This document shows, one piece after another, positions 54,078-61,883 of a stretch of DNA of 64,000 nucleotides; position 1 is the first letter of the stretch, and each line of letters begins with the position of its first letter. The DNA comes from Palsa-744 sp963734815 (GTDB lineage Bacteria > Actinomycetota > Thermoleophilia > Solirubrobacterales > Solirubrobacteraceae): NCBI GenBank assembly GCA_963734815.1, contig CAVTIH010000002.1, positions 372,001-436,000 of the forward strand, written 5' to 3'. The translations under genes and the position numbers were made by a program. The notes below the pieces were generated by a model. It made no database searches, had not been told where the DNA came from, and saw only the letters and a list, made by a program, of their open reading frames with translations.

Positions 54078-56039
54078 CTAACCCGTGCGGTTCAAATGCG
54101 CATGCAGCTCGCGCGCCACCTTCGCCGGCAGCCCCGGCACCGCCTGCAGTTCCTCGCGCGAGGCTCCAACTACCGCCTCGGGCGAGCCGAAGTGGGTGAG
54201 CAGGGCGCGCTTGCGCGCGGGGCCAACGCCCGGCAGCTCGTCCAGCAGCGAGCTGGTGAGCGCACGGTCGCGGCGATTGCGGTGGTGGGTGATCGCAAAG
54301 CGGTGGGCCTCGTCGCGGGCGCGCTGCAACAGCTGCAGCTCGGGCGTGGAGTGATCTAGAACGAGCGGGGTGCGACGGCCGGGGATGAATACCTCCTCGA
54401 TCCGCTTGGCGAGCGAGATCACCGCCACGCCGCGCTCGCGGAAGCCACGCAGCGGCTCGATCCCGGCCGCGAGCTGGCCGCGGCCGCCGTCGATCACGAC
54501 GACGTTGGGCAACGCCGCGAAGCTTGCGTCGTACTCGGGGTCGTGCGGGGAGAGATCAGCTTGGCGCTCCCACTGGGCGAAGCGGCGGCCGAGCACCTCG
54601 GCCATCGCAGCGTAGTCGTCAGGCTCGCCCTCCTCCAGCGTGCGGATCTTGAAGCGGCGGTAATCGGATTTCTTCGGCGCGCCGCCCTCGAACACGACCA
54701 TCGAGGCGACCGTGTGGGTGCCGCCGAGATTGGAGATGTCGAAGCACTCGATCCGCACCGGCGGCACGTCGAGCCCGAGCGCGTTCTGCAACCCCTCCAG
54801 CGCCTCGACGCGACTCTGCCGGCGACGCTCGGCGCGCAGGTGCTCCTGGTCGAGCGCGAGGCGCGCGTTGCGCTCCGCCAGCTCGAGGATCCGGCGCTTG
54901 TCGCCGCGCTCCGCGGCGCGCAACTCGACGGGGCCGCCGCGGCGGCTGGCCAGCGCCTCGGCGAGGGCCTCCAAGCCCGCGGCCCCGTTGGCGACCCTGT
55001 TGCCGGCGCCACGAGGCGGGGCGGGGCGATCCTCACCGGGCGGGAGCGGCGAGTCGCCGGGCTGACCCTGCACCAGCTCCCGCTGCACCACGATCTGCGC
55101 GGGGATCGAAGAGTGGCCAGCGTAGTACTGGAGCATAAACTCCTCCACCACCTCGGGTAGTGCGCGCTCGGCCTCGTTGGAGAGGTAGAACGACTGGCGA
55201 TCGGAGAGCACCCCGTCGCGCACCTGGAACACCTGCGCGTTGGCCTCGGTGCCGTCGAGCGCGACCGCCACCGCGTCGAGCGTGCCGATCGACTCGCTGG
55301 CAACGCGCTGGCGCTCCAGCAGCGAGCGCACCGCGCGCAGGCGGTTGCGCTCGAGCGTCGCCTGCTCGTACTCCTGCGCCGCCGAGGCTGCGGCCATCCG
55401 CGCCTGCAGGTCGCGCTCGATCGTGCGGTAGCGCCCGGAGAGGAAGTCCACCACGCCGTCGATGCCGCGGCGGTACTGCTCCTCGGTGACGTAGCCGACG
55501 CACGGAGCCTCGCAGCGCTTGATGTAGTAGTCCAGGCAGGGGCTGCCGGAACGCCGCCCCGGCTCGGGTCCGGTGCAGGAGCGGAACATGAAGATCTTCG
55601 TCAGCAGGTCGAGCGTGCCGCGCACGCGCTTGGCGTTGGAGTACGGGCCGAAGTAGGCGCGGCCGGGGCGGTGGCGCTCGCGGGTGAAGTACACGCGCGG
55701 GAAGGCCTCGTCGAGCGAGATCGCGATGAACGGGTAGGACTTGTCGTCGCGCAGACGGATGTTGAAACGCGGGCGGTACTGCTTGATGAAGCTCTGCTCG
55801 GCCAGCAGCGCCTCGGCCTCGGAGCCGACCACCACGAACTCGATCTGCTCGACGGCAGCGACCATCTCCGCGTGGCCGGGGCTGGAAGGCACTTGCGCCT
55901 TGGCGAAGTGCGAGGCGACGCGCTTGCGGATCGACTTCGCCTTGCCGACGTACACCACGCGACCTTTGCCGTCGCGGAAGAGGTACACCCCCGGCTGGTC
56001 GGGGAGCCCGCGGCGTTGCTCGGCCAGCGTGGCGGTCAA
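54078..56039 (-). CDS. uvrC: Excinuclease ABC subunit C
   Basis: This 653-residue protein starts at TTG 56039, overlapping the stop of the upstream membrane-protein gene. Domains: GIY-YIG endonuclease at about 15-95 (GVYLFRDGKGRVVYVGKAKSIRKRV), a Cys-containing region (CTGPEPGRRSGSPCLDYYIKRCEAPCVG), the UVR motif (VVDFLSGRYRTIERDLQARMAAA), the RNase-H-like C-terminal nuclease (IECFDISNLGGTHTVASMVVFEGG; VVIDGGRGQL) and tandem HhH at the end (LPGVGPARKRALLTHFG, VPGLPAKVARELHAH). It makes both incisions in nucleotide excision repair. An extra Gly/Arg/Pro-rich loop lies at about residue 340. It appears intact. Confidence 0.95.
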   Translation of the reverse strand: MTATLAEQRRGLPDQPGVYLFRDGKGRVVYVGKAKSIRKRVASHFAKAQVPSSPGHAEMVAAVEQIEFVVVGSEAEALLAEQSFIKQYRPRFNIRLRDDKSYPFIAISLDEAFPRVYFTRERHRPGRAYFGPYSNAKRVRGTLDLLTKIFMFRSCTGPEPGRRSGSPCLDYYIKRCEAPCVGYVTEEQYRRGIDGVVDFLSGRYRTIERDLQARMAAASAAQEYEQATLERNRLRAVRSLLERQRVASESIGTLDAVAVALDGTEANAQVFQVRDGVLSDRQSFYLSNEAERALPEVVEEFMLQYYAGHSSIPAQIVVQRELVQGQPGDSPLPPGEDRPAPPRGAGNRVANGAAGLEALAEALASRRGGPVELRAAERGDKRRILELAERNARLALDQEHLRAERRRQSRVEALEGLQNALGLDVPPVRIECFDISNLGGTHTVASMVVFEGGAPKKSDYRRFKIRTLEEGEPDDYAAMAEVLGRRFAQWERQADLSPHDPEYDASFAALPNVVVIDGGRGQLAAGIEPLRGFRERGVAVISLAKRIEEVFIPGRRTPLVLDHSTPELQLLQRARDEAHRFAITHHRNRRDRALTSSLLDELPGVGPARKRALLTHFGSPEAVVGASREELQAVPGLPAKVARELHAHLNRTG

Positions 56040-56398
56040 TAGCTGCGCGAATAGCGGTAGAGCGCGAACAGCGTGTACACGACGAGCCCCACCAGCACAA
56101 ACCAGGCGAACTCGCCGAAGCTCGTTTCCCACATCCGCGGTTTGGCCGCGAACGTCACGACGGCCACACCGATCGACCCGTACAGCAGCGCGCGGCGGCG
56201 GTCGCCGAGGCTGTAGATGCCGACGTGGTGCTGGCGGTAGAACCACAGGCCGGCGAAGCCGATGCCGAGCATGAACGCGACGCCAAGGATCGTCTGGAAC
56301 GTCGCCGCCGCGCGCGCGCCGCCGGGCAGATAGGCGACCGCGGCCGCCAGCGCCAGCAGGATCGCCACGTTGCGCACGGTCTTCTTGCGGTCGTCCAT
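56036..56398 (-). CDS. Small membrane protein upstream of uvrC
   Basis: This 120-residue protein starts at ATG 56398. It has three or four hydrophobic segments: VRNVAILLALAAAVAYLPGG, TILGVAFMLGIGFAGLWFY, LLYGSIGVAVVTFAA and FAWFVLVGLVVYTLFALY. It has a basic N-terminus and ends RYSRSY. I do not recognise a family. Its stop overlaps the uvrC start, so the two are co-translated. Confidence 0.75.
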   Translation of the reverse strand: MDDRKKTVRNVAILLALAAAVAYLPGGARAAATFQTILGVAFMLGIGFAGLWFYRQHHVGIYSLGDRRRALLYGSIGVAVVTFAAKPRMWETSFGEFAWFVLVGLVVYTLFALYRYSRSY

Positions 56399-56513
56399 CG
56401 TGCTCAGTCTAGTTCGGCCGCCCCACCCCCGGCTCTCTTTGAGACGCACACCGGGGGTGGGCAAGTCGCGTCTGTCCTCTCATGCGCAGGGGCTAGCTTG
56501 TCGGCGCCTGTCC

Positions 56514-58631
56514 CTACCCCACCAACGCTTCAAGGCGCGCGTAGGCGGACTCCACCGCGCGGCGGGCCGCGGTGTGGCGGGCCTCGGACTTGGCCGACTC
56601 GTACTTGGTTGCCCACGCCGCCGGGTCGGCGAGCGCGTCTTCGACCTCGCGCAGCGCCGCCTCGGCCGCTTCGATCTCGAGCTCCGCCTTCTGCTGGTCG
56701 CCCAGGCGGTTCTTGGAGGGTCCTTTGAGCTTGGCCGTGGACTTCGCCTTCGCAGCCTTCGACTTCGCGCCGACCGCCGTCTGGTCGGGAGGCGCGGCGC
56801 CGTTCGAGGAGGCCGCTCCCTCGCTCGCACCCGTGCCACCGAGGCCGCCCTGGCCCACAGATGCACCGTTGGTGGAGCTGTCCGACCCGTCCAGCGCCGT
56901 GGGCGGGCGGGTCCCGGTTAAACGGCGCTCTTCGCGCACGCGCACGTACTCAGGCCAGCCGCCCTCGTAGCTGCGCAGCGTGCGACCCTCCACGGCGACC
57001 GTGCGCGTGCCGACGGCGTCGAGCAGCGCGCGGTCGTGGGACACCAGCAGCACCGCGCCCTGAAACGCGCGCAGCGCATCCTCCAACGCCTCGCGGCTCT
57101 CGATGTCGAGGTGGTTGGTGGGCTCGTCGAGGATCAGCACATTGGCGCCGGAATGCACGAGAACCGCGAGCGACAGTCTCCGTCGCTCCCCGCCGGAGAG
57201 GCCGGCGAGCGGTTTCTCGGCCTCCTCGCCGGAGAAAAGGAACTGGCCGAGCAGCGCGCGCGCCTTGTTTGGCGTCAATCCTGTGGCGCGCTGCGCCGCG
57301 TCGAGCACGCTCTGGCTCGGCGGGCCGCCGGCGCCCAGCTCGTCCGCGTGCTGGGAGAGGTAGCCGACCTTCACGTTGTGCCCGCTGCTGAGCCTCCCCG
57401 CCGCCAGCGGCCGCTGCCCCGCGAGCATCTCGATCAGCGTGGTCTTGCCGCTGCCGTTGGGCCCTACCAGCGAGACGTGCTCACCGCGCTCCAACCACAG
57501 CTCGGCGTGCTCGAGCAAGGTGATCGGGGGCGTGCCGACCTCCACGCACCCGTCGCTCAACTCGAAGATCACCCTGCCCGAGCGCTCCGGCGCCTTGAAC
57601 GCAAACTCCAGCCCCTGCCCGTCGCGCGGGTCCCGCTCGATCCGCTCGATCTTCGCCAGCTTCTTCACGCGCGACTGCGCCTGTTTGGCCTTCGTCGCCT
57701 TGTAGCGGAAGCGCTCGATGAAACGCTCCATCCGCTCGATCTCCGCCTGCTGCTTACCGATCGCCTTGCCCTGCGCGATCTCGCGCGCCGCCTGCTCGCG
57801 GCGCCAGTTGTGCCAGCTGCCGGCGAAGAAGCGCGAGCGACCGGCCTCCAGCTCCAGCACGGCGGTGCCGACCGCCTCCAGGAACCAGCGGTCGTGGGCG
57901 ACCAGCACGATCGCCGTGTCGAGGCTCGTCAGTGTCTGCTCCAGCCACTCCAGCGACTCGATGTCGAGGTGGTTGGTGGGCTCGTCCAGCAGCAGCACGT
58001 CCGCGTTCGTCGCGAGGGCGCGCGCCAGCGAGGCGCGCGTCAGCTGCCCGCCGGAGAAGGTGTCCAGCGGGCGCTCCAGGTCCTCCTCGGCGAAGCCCAG
58101 CCCCCTCGTCATCACGGTCGCGCGGTCGCGCCACAGGTAGCCCCCGAGCGCCTCCAGTCGCGCCTGCGCACGGGCGTAGCGGTCGAGGGTGGTCTCGTAC
58201 TCCTGCTCCTGTGTACGACCGTTGGCCTGCGCCGGCGTGCGCCCATCCACGGAACCTTCCGCCTCGCCCGCCGAACCCTCCGCGCCGCCCGCAAACCCCT
58301 CCCCCATGCGCCGCTCCAGCTCCGCCAGCTCGCGCTCCGCCGCCAGCTCCTGGGCGCAGCCGGAGAGCACGTACTCGCGTAGCGCCACCCCGCGCTCACG
58401 CGGGGGGCGTTGGTCGTGCAGCGCCACGCGCGTATCGCCCTTCCGCAGGCTCAGCTCGCCTCTGTCGATCGACTCCTCCCCGGACAGCATCCGCAGCAGC
58501 GTCGTCTTGCCCGCGCCGTTGCGCCCCGCGATCGTCATCCGCTCGCGCCGCTCCAGCTTGAACGACACCCCGCGCAGCAGCGGTTTGCCGGCGATCTCCT
58601 TGTGGAGGTCCGATGCGATCAGCACAGCCAT
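56514..58631 (-). CDS. ABC-F family ATPase
   Basis: Two ABC domains in one chain, about 705 residues from ATG 58631 (ATG 58640 is also possible; the open frame runs to 58799). The first has GRNGAGKTT, LSGEES, SGGQLTRASLARAL and LLLDEPTNHLDIES. The second has GPNGSGKTT, SGGERRRLSLAVL and LILDEPTNHLDIES. There is no membrane domain. The interdomain linker is the charged P-site-like helix (FIERFRYKATKAKQAQSRVKKL). The C-terminal coiled coil follows a Ser/Gly/Thr-rich stretch. ABC-F proteins act on ribosomes (rescue or antibiotic protection). The exact subfamily is unclear. Confidence 0.92.
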   Translation of the reverse strand: MAVLIASDLHKEIAGKPLLRGVSFKLERRERMTIAGRNGAGKTTLLRMLSGEESIDRGELSLRKGDTRVALHDQRPPRERGVALREYVLSGCAQELAAERELAELERRMGEGFAGGAEGSAGEAEGSVDGRTPAQANGRTQEQEYETTLDRYARAQARLEALGGYLWRDRATVMTRGLGFAEEDLERPLDTFSGGQLTRASLARALATNADVLLLDEPTNHLDIESLEWLEQTLTSLDTAIVLVAHDRWFLEAVGTAVLELEAGRSRFFAGSWHNWRREQAAREIAQGKAIGKQQAEIERMERFIERFRYKATKAKQAQSRVKKLAKIERIERDPRDGQGLEFAFKAPERSGRVIFELSDGCVEVGTPPITLLEHAELWLERGEHVSLVGPNGSGKTTLIEMLAGQRPLAAGRLSSGHNVKVGYLSQHADELGAGGPPSQSVLDAAQRATGLTPNKARALLGQFLFSGEEAEKPLAGLSGGERRRLSLAVLVHSGANVLILDEPTNHLDIESREALEDALRAFQGAVLLVSHDRALLDAVGTRTVAVEGRTLRSYEGGWPEYVRVREERRLTGTRPPTALDGSDSSTNGASVGQGGLGGTGASEGAASSNGAAPPDQTAVGAKSKAAKAKSTAKLKGPSKNRLGDQQKAELEIEAAEAALREVEDALADPAAWATKYESAKSEARHTAARRAVESAYARLEALVG

Positions 58632-58696
58632 CGCTCGCATGGTAGGCGGGCCGGACGCGCCGCCCGGCCGAGCGCTCCGATACCATTTGACTCCTG

Positions 58697-58966
58697 ATGC
58701 CCCGCCTGCTCTGGAGCCTCCCCACCGGCATCGCCCTGCTGCTGCTTGGCGCCCCCGCGGCGCTCGCGGCGAACAACGGGCGCGGCTTCTATGGGGCAAC
58801 CGACGACAAGGTCGTGACCGAGGCGGGGTTCATCCTGATCATCTTCTTCCCGACCTTCATCCTGCTCGCCAGCCTGCTGCAGAAACGGCTGGAAAAGCGC
58901 AAAGACGAGCGCGTCGCGGCGGCGCGCTCGCACGCCAACGGGGACCGCTTCCGCGGCGGCTGGTAG
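58697..58966 (+). CDS. Small exported/membrane protein
   Basis: This 89-residue protein starts at ATG 58697. It has a cleavable-looking signal (LLWSLPTGIALLLLGAPAALAA), then NNGRGFYGATDDKVVTE, one transmembrane helix (GFILIIFFPTFILLASLLQ) and a basic tail. I know no family for it. It lies divergent from the ABC-F gene (65 nt) and 26 nt ahead of the crotonase gene on the same strand, so the two may form an operon. Confidence 0.7.
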   Translation: MPRLLWSLPTGIALLLLGAPAALAANNGRGFYGATDDKVVTEAGFILIIFFPTFILLASLLQKRLEKRKDERVAAARSHANGDRFRGGW

Positions 58967-58991
58967 TCACCGCCGGCGGCGCGGGGCGTGG

Positions 58992-59819
58992 ATGAGCGCA
59001 AGCGTCGAGCCGAGCGAGCCCTCCAGCGATTCGCAGGTGAGTGGCGGGGGCGGGCGGGCTCCGATTAAATACGAGCGTCGCGGCTCCGCGGCGCTGCTGA
59101 GCATCGACCGCCAGGAGCGGCGCAACGCCGTCGACGGCCCCACCGCGGTCGCGCTGCACGAGGCCTACTTGCGCTTCGAGGCCGACGATGAGGCGCGCGT
59201 GCTGGTGCTCACGGGCGCGGGCGGCGTCTCCTTCTGCGCCGGCGCCGACCTGAAGGCGATCGAGTCCTTCGGCGGGCGCCTGACCGCACCCGAGGGGCCG
59301 ATGGGCTTCACCCGCCTCACGCCCTCCAAGCCGACGATCGCCGCGATCTCCGGCTTCGCGCTCGCCGGCGGGCTGGAGCTGGCGCTGTGGTGTGACCTGC
59401 GGATCGCCACGGAGGACTCGCGCCTCGGCTTCCCCGAGCGCCGCTGGGGCGTGCCGCTGATCGACGGCGGCACCCAGCGTCTGCCGCGCATCGTCGGCCT
59501 CGGCCGGGCGCTCGACATGATCCTCACCGGGCGCATCATGGACGCCTCCGAGGCCCTTTCGATCGGGCTCGTCACCGAGGTGGTCCCCCCCGGCCGCCAC
59601 CTCGAGCGCGCGCTGGAGCTGGCCGAGAACCTCGCCCGCTTCCCGCAGCGCACGATGCTCGCCGACCGCTCCGCCGCGATCCACGGGCTCGGGATGCCGC
59701 TCCCCGAGGGCCTGGCGCTCGAGTCCCGCGCCGGCCCCGACGTGTTCGAGGACGCGATCCGCGGGGCCGCGCGCTTCGCGGGGGGCGAGGGCCGAGGGGG
59801 AGCGGGAGCCGGGGCGTAA
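58992..59819 (+). CDS. Enoyl-CoA hydratase/isomerase (crotonase) family protein
   Basis: This 275-residue protein starts at ATG 58992 with a polar 25-residue N-terminal extension. Crotonase motifs: SIDRQERRNAVDG, LTGAGGVSFCAGADLKAIESFGG (oxyanion-hole strand), AAISGFALAGGLELALWCDLRIA (second oxyanion loop with a Glu) and FPERRWGVPLIDGGTQRLPRIVGLGRA. Members hydrate or isomerise acyl-CoA thioesters. The Glu residues of hydratases appear to be present, but the substrate cannot be named. It is followed by a convergent VapC-like gene. Confidence 0.88.
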   Translation: MSASVEPSEPSSDSQVSGGGGRAPIKYERRGSAALLSIDRQERRNAVDGPTAVALHEAYLRFEADDEARVLVLTGAGGVSFCAGADLKAIESFGGRLTAPEGPMGFTRLTPSKPTIAAISGFALAGGLELALWCDLRIATEDSRLGFPERRWGVPLIDGGTQRLPRIVGLGRALDMILTGRIMDASEALSIGLVTEVVPPGRHLERALELAENLARFPQRTMLADRSAAIHGLGMPLPEGLALESRAGPDVFEDAIRGAARFAGGEGRGGAGAGA

Positions 59820-59876
59820 GTCCCACGCGCTCGGGAAGTCGCGTGCGTGTGCCCAGCGGACCGCGGGCCGGTCGGG

Positions 59877-60293
59877 CTACAGGCTCCCTTTTGGCACGAT
59901 CCAGCGCGTGGGCTGACCGGTGATCGCCGCGATGCGGTCGAAGTCCTCGTCGTAGTGCAGCAGCTCCACGCCAGCCGCCTCCGCGGCGGCGGCGATCAGC
60001 AGGTCCTGGTGCCCCACGCTGCGCTGGTGGGCGCCGCCCTGGTGGGCGAGTTCGCGGTACACCTCAATCGCACGACTCCACTGCGCCGGCTCGATCGGAC
60101 ATTGAGGAAGCTCTTCCATCTGCGCCCTGCGCTCGTCGAATTCCGAGCCGTTGCGAACGCCCTGGAGCAACTCCAGCGAGACCATTGGGCAGGTGCCGAT
60201 CAGCCCGGCGATCATCTTCTTGTTGAACGCCGCCTGGAGCTCTGGCCGGCGGCGCGAGACCTGCCAAGCGCTTGTATCAGCCAACTGCTGCAC
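59877..60293 (-). CDS. vapC: PIN-domain toxin (VapC-like)
   Basis: This 138-residue protein starts at GTG 60293, with GAGGAG 4 nt upstream. The coding region overlaps the end of the antitoxin gene by 17 nt. PIN-domain acidic residues are seen in LADTSAWQVSRR (first Asp), MVSLELLQGVRN (Glu), HQDLLIAAAAEAAGVELLHYDEDFDRIA (Asp pair). It would cut RNA as an Mg-dependent endonuclease when free of its antitoxin. The N-terminus is only four residues ahead of the first Asp, as is usual. It is a standard type II pair with the upstream gene. Confidence 0.87.
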   Translation of the reverse strand: MQQLADTSAWQVSRRRPELQAAFNKKMIAGLIGTCPMVSLELLQGVRNGSEFDERRAQMEELPQCPIEPAQWSRAIEVYRELAHQGGAHQRSVGHQDLLIAAAAEAAGVELLHYDEDFDRIAAITGQPTRWIVPKGSL

Positions 60294-60528
60294 TTCGCTC
60301 CTCAATTGCGCCCCACGGCCGGGTTTCGATGCGCGAGCGCCGCATCTCCTGCAGGTCATCAAGCGTCAGCCCGCCGAGGTCCCATTCAGAGAGCCGACGC
60401 AAGCGGTCGTGACGAACAACATCGCGCAACGCGGCATGCACCGTGTCTGTGGTGTTCCCCGCCTCCAGCACTCCGCGCGCCTGGGCGACCAGCTCCATAT
60501 CGAGATTGATCGTCGTTCGTTTCACCAT
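60277..60528 (-). CDS. vapB: VapB-like antitoxin
   Basis: This 83-residue protein starts at ATG 60528. The N-terminus KRTTINLDMELVAQARGVL is the ribbon-helix-helix start typical of VapB (R-T-x-I-x-L-D-x-x-L). TDTVHAALRDVVRHDRLRRL is the second helix. The acidic and polar C-terminus (LGGLTLDDLQEMRRSRIETR) would wrap the toxin. It neutralises the PIN protein and represses their shared promoter. The 200 bp upstream (60529-60729) hold no other gene. Confidence 0.85.
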   Translation of the reverse strand: MVKRTTINLDMELVAQARGVLEAGNTTDTVHAALRDVVRHDRLRRLSEWDLGGLTLDDLQEMRRSRIETRPWGAIEERSAAVG

Positions 60529-60729
60529 GGGCACCCTCGCATGTATTAGAGCCCACATCAAGGGCCATATGAGAATTGTAACAGTGTGTGCACAAACTTG
60601 GCACGCTTCGGGCACATTCGGGGGCGTTACGTCACACTCTGGTACGAAGGAACCGCGTCGCAGGGGGACAGCGTCGAGCCCCCGCCGGCCGGCGCGATGT
60701 CCGAGCCAGAGGAAGCGTGAGAATCCTGC

Positions 60730-61881
60730 TCAGGCCCCGACGGGCGTGGCCTGGCGGCGGATCGTCCGCTCGATCTCTTGACCTTTGGGGGTGAGCCGCC
60801 AGACGTTCGGCTCGCCGCGGGCGGGGGGACCGCCGTCGTTGGCGATCAGCTCGAGGTGCTCCAGGCGGGCGAGGAGCTTGGAGATCTGGCCCGGATCGGC
60901 GACCCCGGCCGCATCGGCGACCTGCCGGTTGCTGGGACCACGCCCGTCCATGGCCAGCTCACCGATCGCAAGCAGCGCTCTGACCGTACGGTAGGTGAGG
61001 CGCATATCGAGCTCGCGCAACGGGTCACCGTTGGAGGGCGCCGCGCGCCCGCGCCGTGGCGAGCGCCTGGAGATCTCTTGCGCCGCCGCTGCCTGCCCCA
61101 GATACGGCAGCACGATCATCCCCATCAACGGGCCCAACAACCGCGTCATCGACCGGACACCCTCACGCGCGCCGCTCGGCCGAGCCCCCGTCGTCTGGGC
61201 GCCAACCGCCCGAGCACCAGTCGTCTGTGCGCCAGCCGCCCGAGCACCAGCCGTGTGGGTGCCATCAGGGCTGGCTTCGCGGCCCACCAGCCTCGCGTGC
61301 AGCACCGCCAGCACCGCGCCGATCACGCCCTCTGCCGTCAGCCGCGTCGGCTTCGTGCCGGCCATGACCTCGCGGCGACCCTCATGCACCGCGTCGATCA
61401 ACACCCCGACCACCTTCGCGCGTCGTTCCAGCGCGAATGGGCCCGCCCCCAGCGCGTCGACCACGCACAACGCACCCAGATCCGGCTCGTCATCCAGGAA
61501 CTCCAGCAGGGCCGCCAAGCCTGCGCGCATCCGCTCCCGCCACCCCTCGGCCGACTCGTACGCGGGCACGACACGCCGCGCAGCGCGCTCGATCGCCTGG
61601 TCGAACGCCGCACGGAAGCAGTCGTCGCGGTCTTCGAACAGCTCGTAGAAAGTGCGCCGCGACACGCCCGAGCGCGCCACCACGTCCGCCACCGTCGTCG
61701 CGCCGACGCCGCGCTGGCGCGCGACCCCCGCCATCGCCGCGATCATCCGGGCGCGCTGGATGTCGGCCACGCCGCCGCGGCCGCCGCCGCGGTCCACCCC
61801 GCTCCGCCCAGCGCCGTCCGCGACCGACCCGCCCGCGATCGACCTCGGCACGCGCGCACGGGAGGGCACGGCGACCGCCAC
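60730..61881 (-). CDS. TetR-type regulator with extra C-terminal winged-helix region
   Basis: This 383-residue protein starts at GTG 61881, two bases after the stop of the upstream secreted-protein gene, with AGGAGG about 12 nt ahead. The TetR HTH is at about 48-92 (RMIAAMAGVARQRGVGATTVADVVARSGVSRRTFYELFEDRDDCF). A ligand-binding helical domain follows. After a repetitive linker made of TGARA/VGAQ units (about 225-255) comes a second DNA-binding-like part, LTYRTVRALLAIGEL and GPSNRQVADAAGVADPGQISKLLARLEHLELI. That resembles a MarR/IclR-like winged helix. Two DNA-binding modules in one TetR protein are uncommon. Confidence 0.85.
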   Translation of the reverse strand: MAVAVPSRARVPRSIAGGSVADGAGRSGVDRGGGRGGVADIQRARMIAAMAGVARQRGVGATTVADVVARSGVSRRTFYELFEDRDDCFRAAFDQAIERAARRVVPAYESAEGWRERMRAGLAALLEFLDDEPDLGALCVVDALGAGPFALERRAKVVGVLIDAVHEGRREVMAGTKPTRLTAEGVIGAVLAVLHARLVGREASPDGTHTAGARAAGAQTTGARAVGAQTTGARPSGAREGVRSMTRLLGPLMGMIVLPYLGQAAAAQEISRRSPRRGRAAPSNGDPLRELDMRLTYRTVRALLAIGELAMDGRGPSNRQVADAAGVADPGQISKLLARLEHLELIANDGGPPARGEPNVWRLTPKGQEIERTIRRQATPVGA

Positions 61882-61883
61882 CG

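Noticed and set aside
54078..56246. UvrC starting at 56246
   Set aside because: The extra 69 codons overlap the small membrane protein gene and are Arg/Pro-rich. The TTG at 56039, overlapping its stop, gives the normal N-terminus.
57036..58382. 448-codon + strand frame opposite the ABC-F gene
   Set aside because: The - strand shows two complete ABC cassettes, so the + frame is a shadow.
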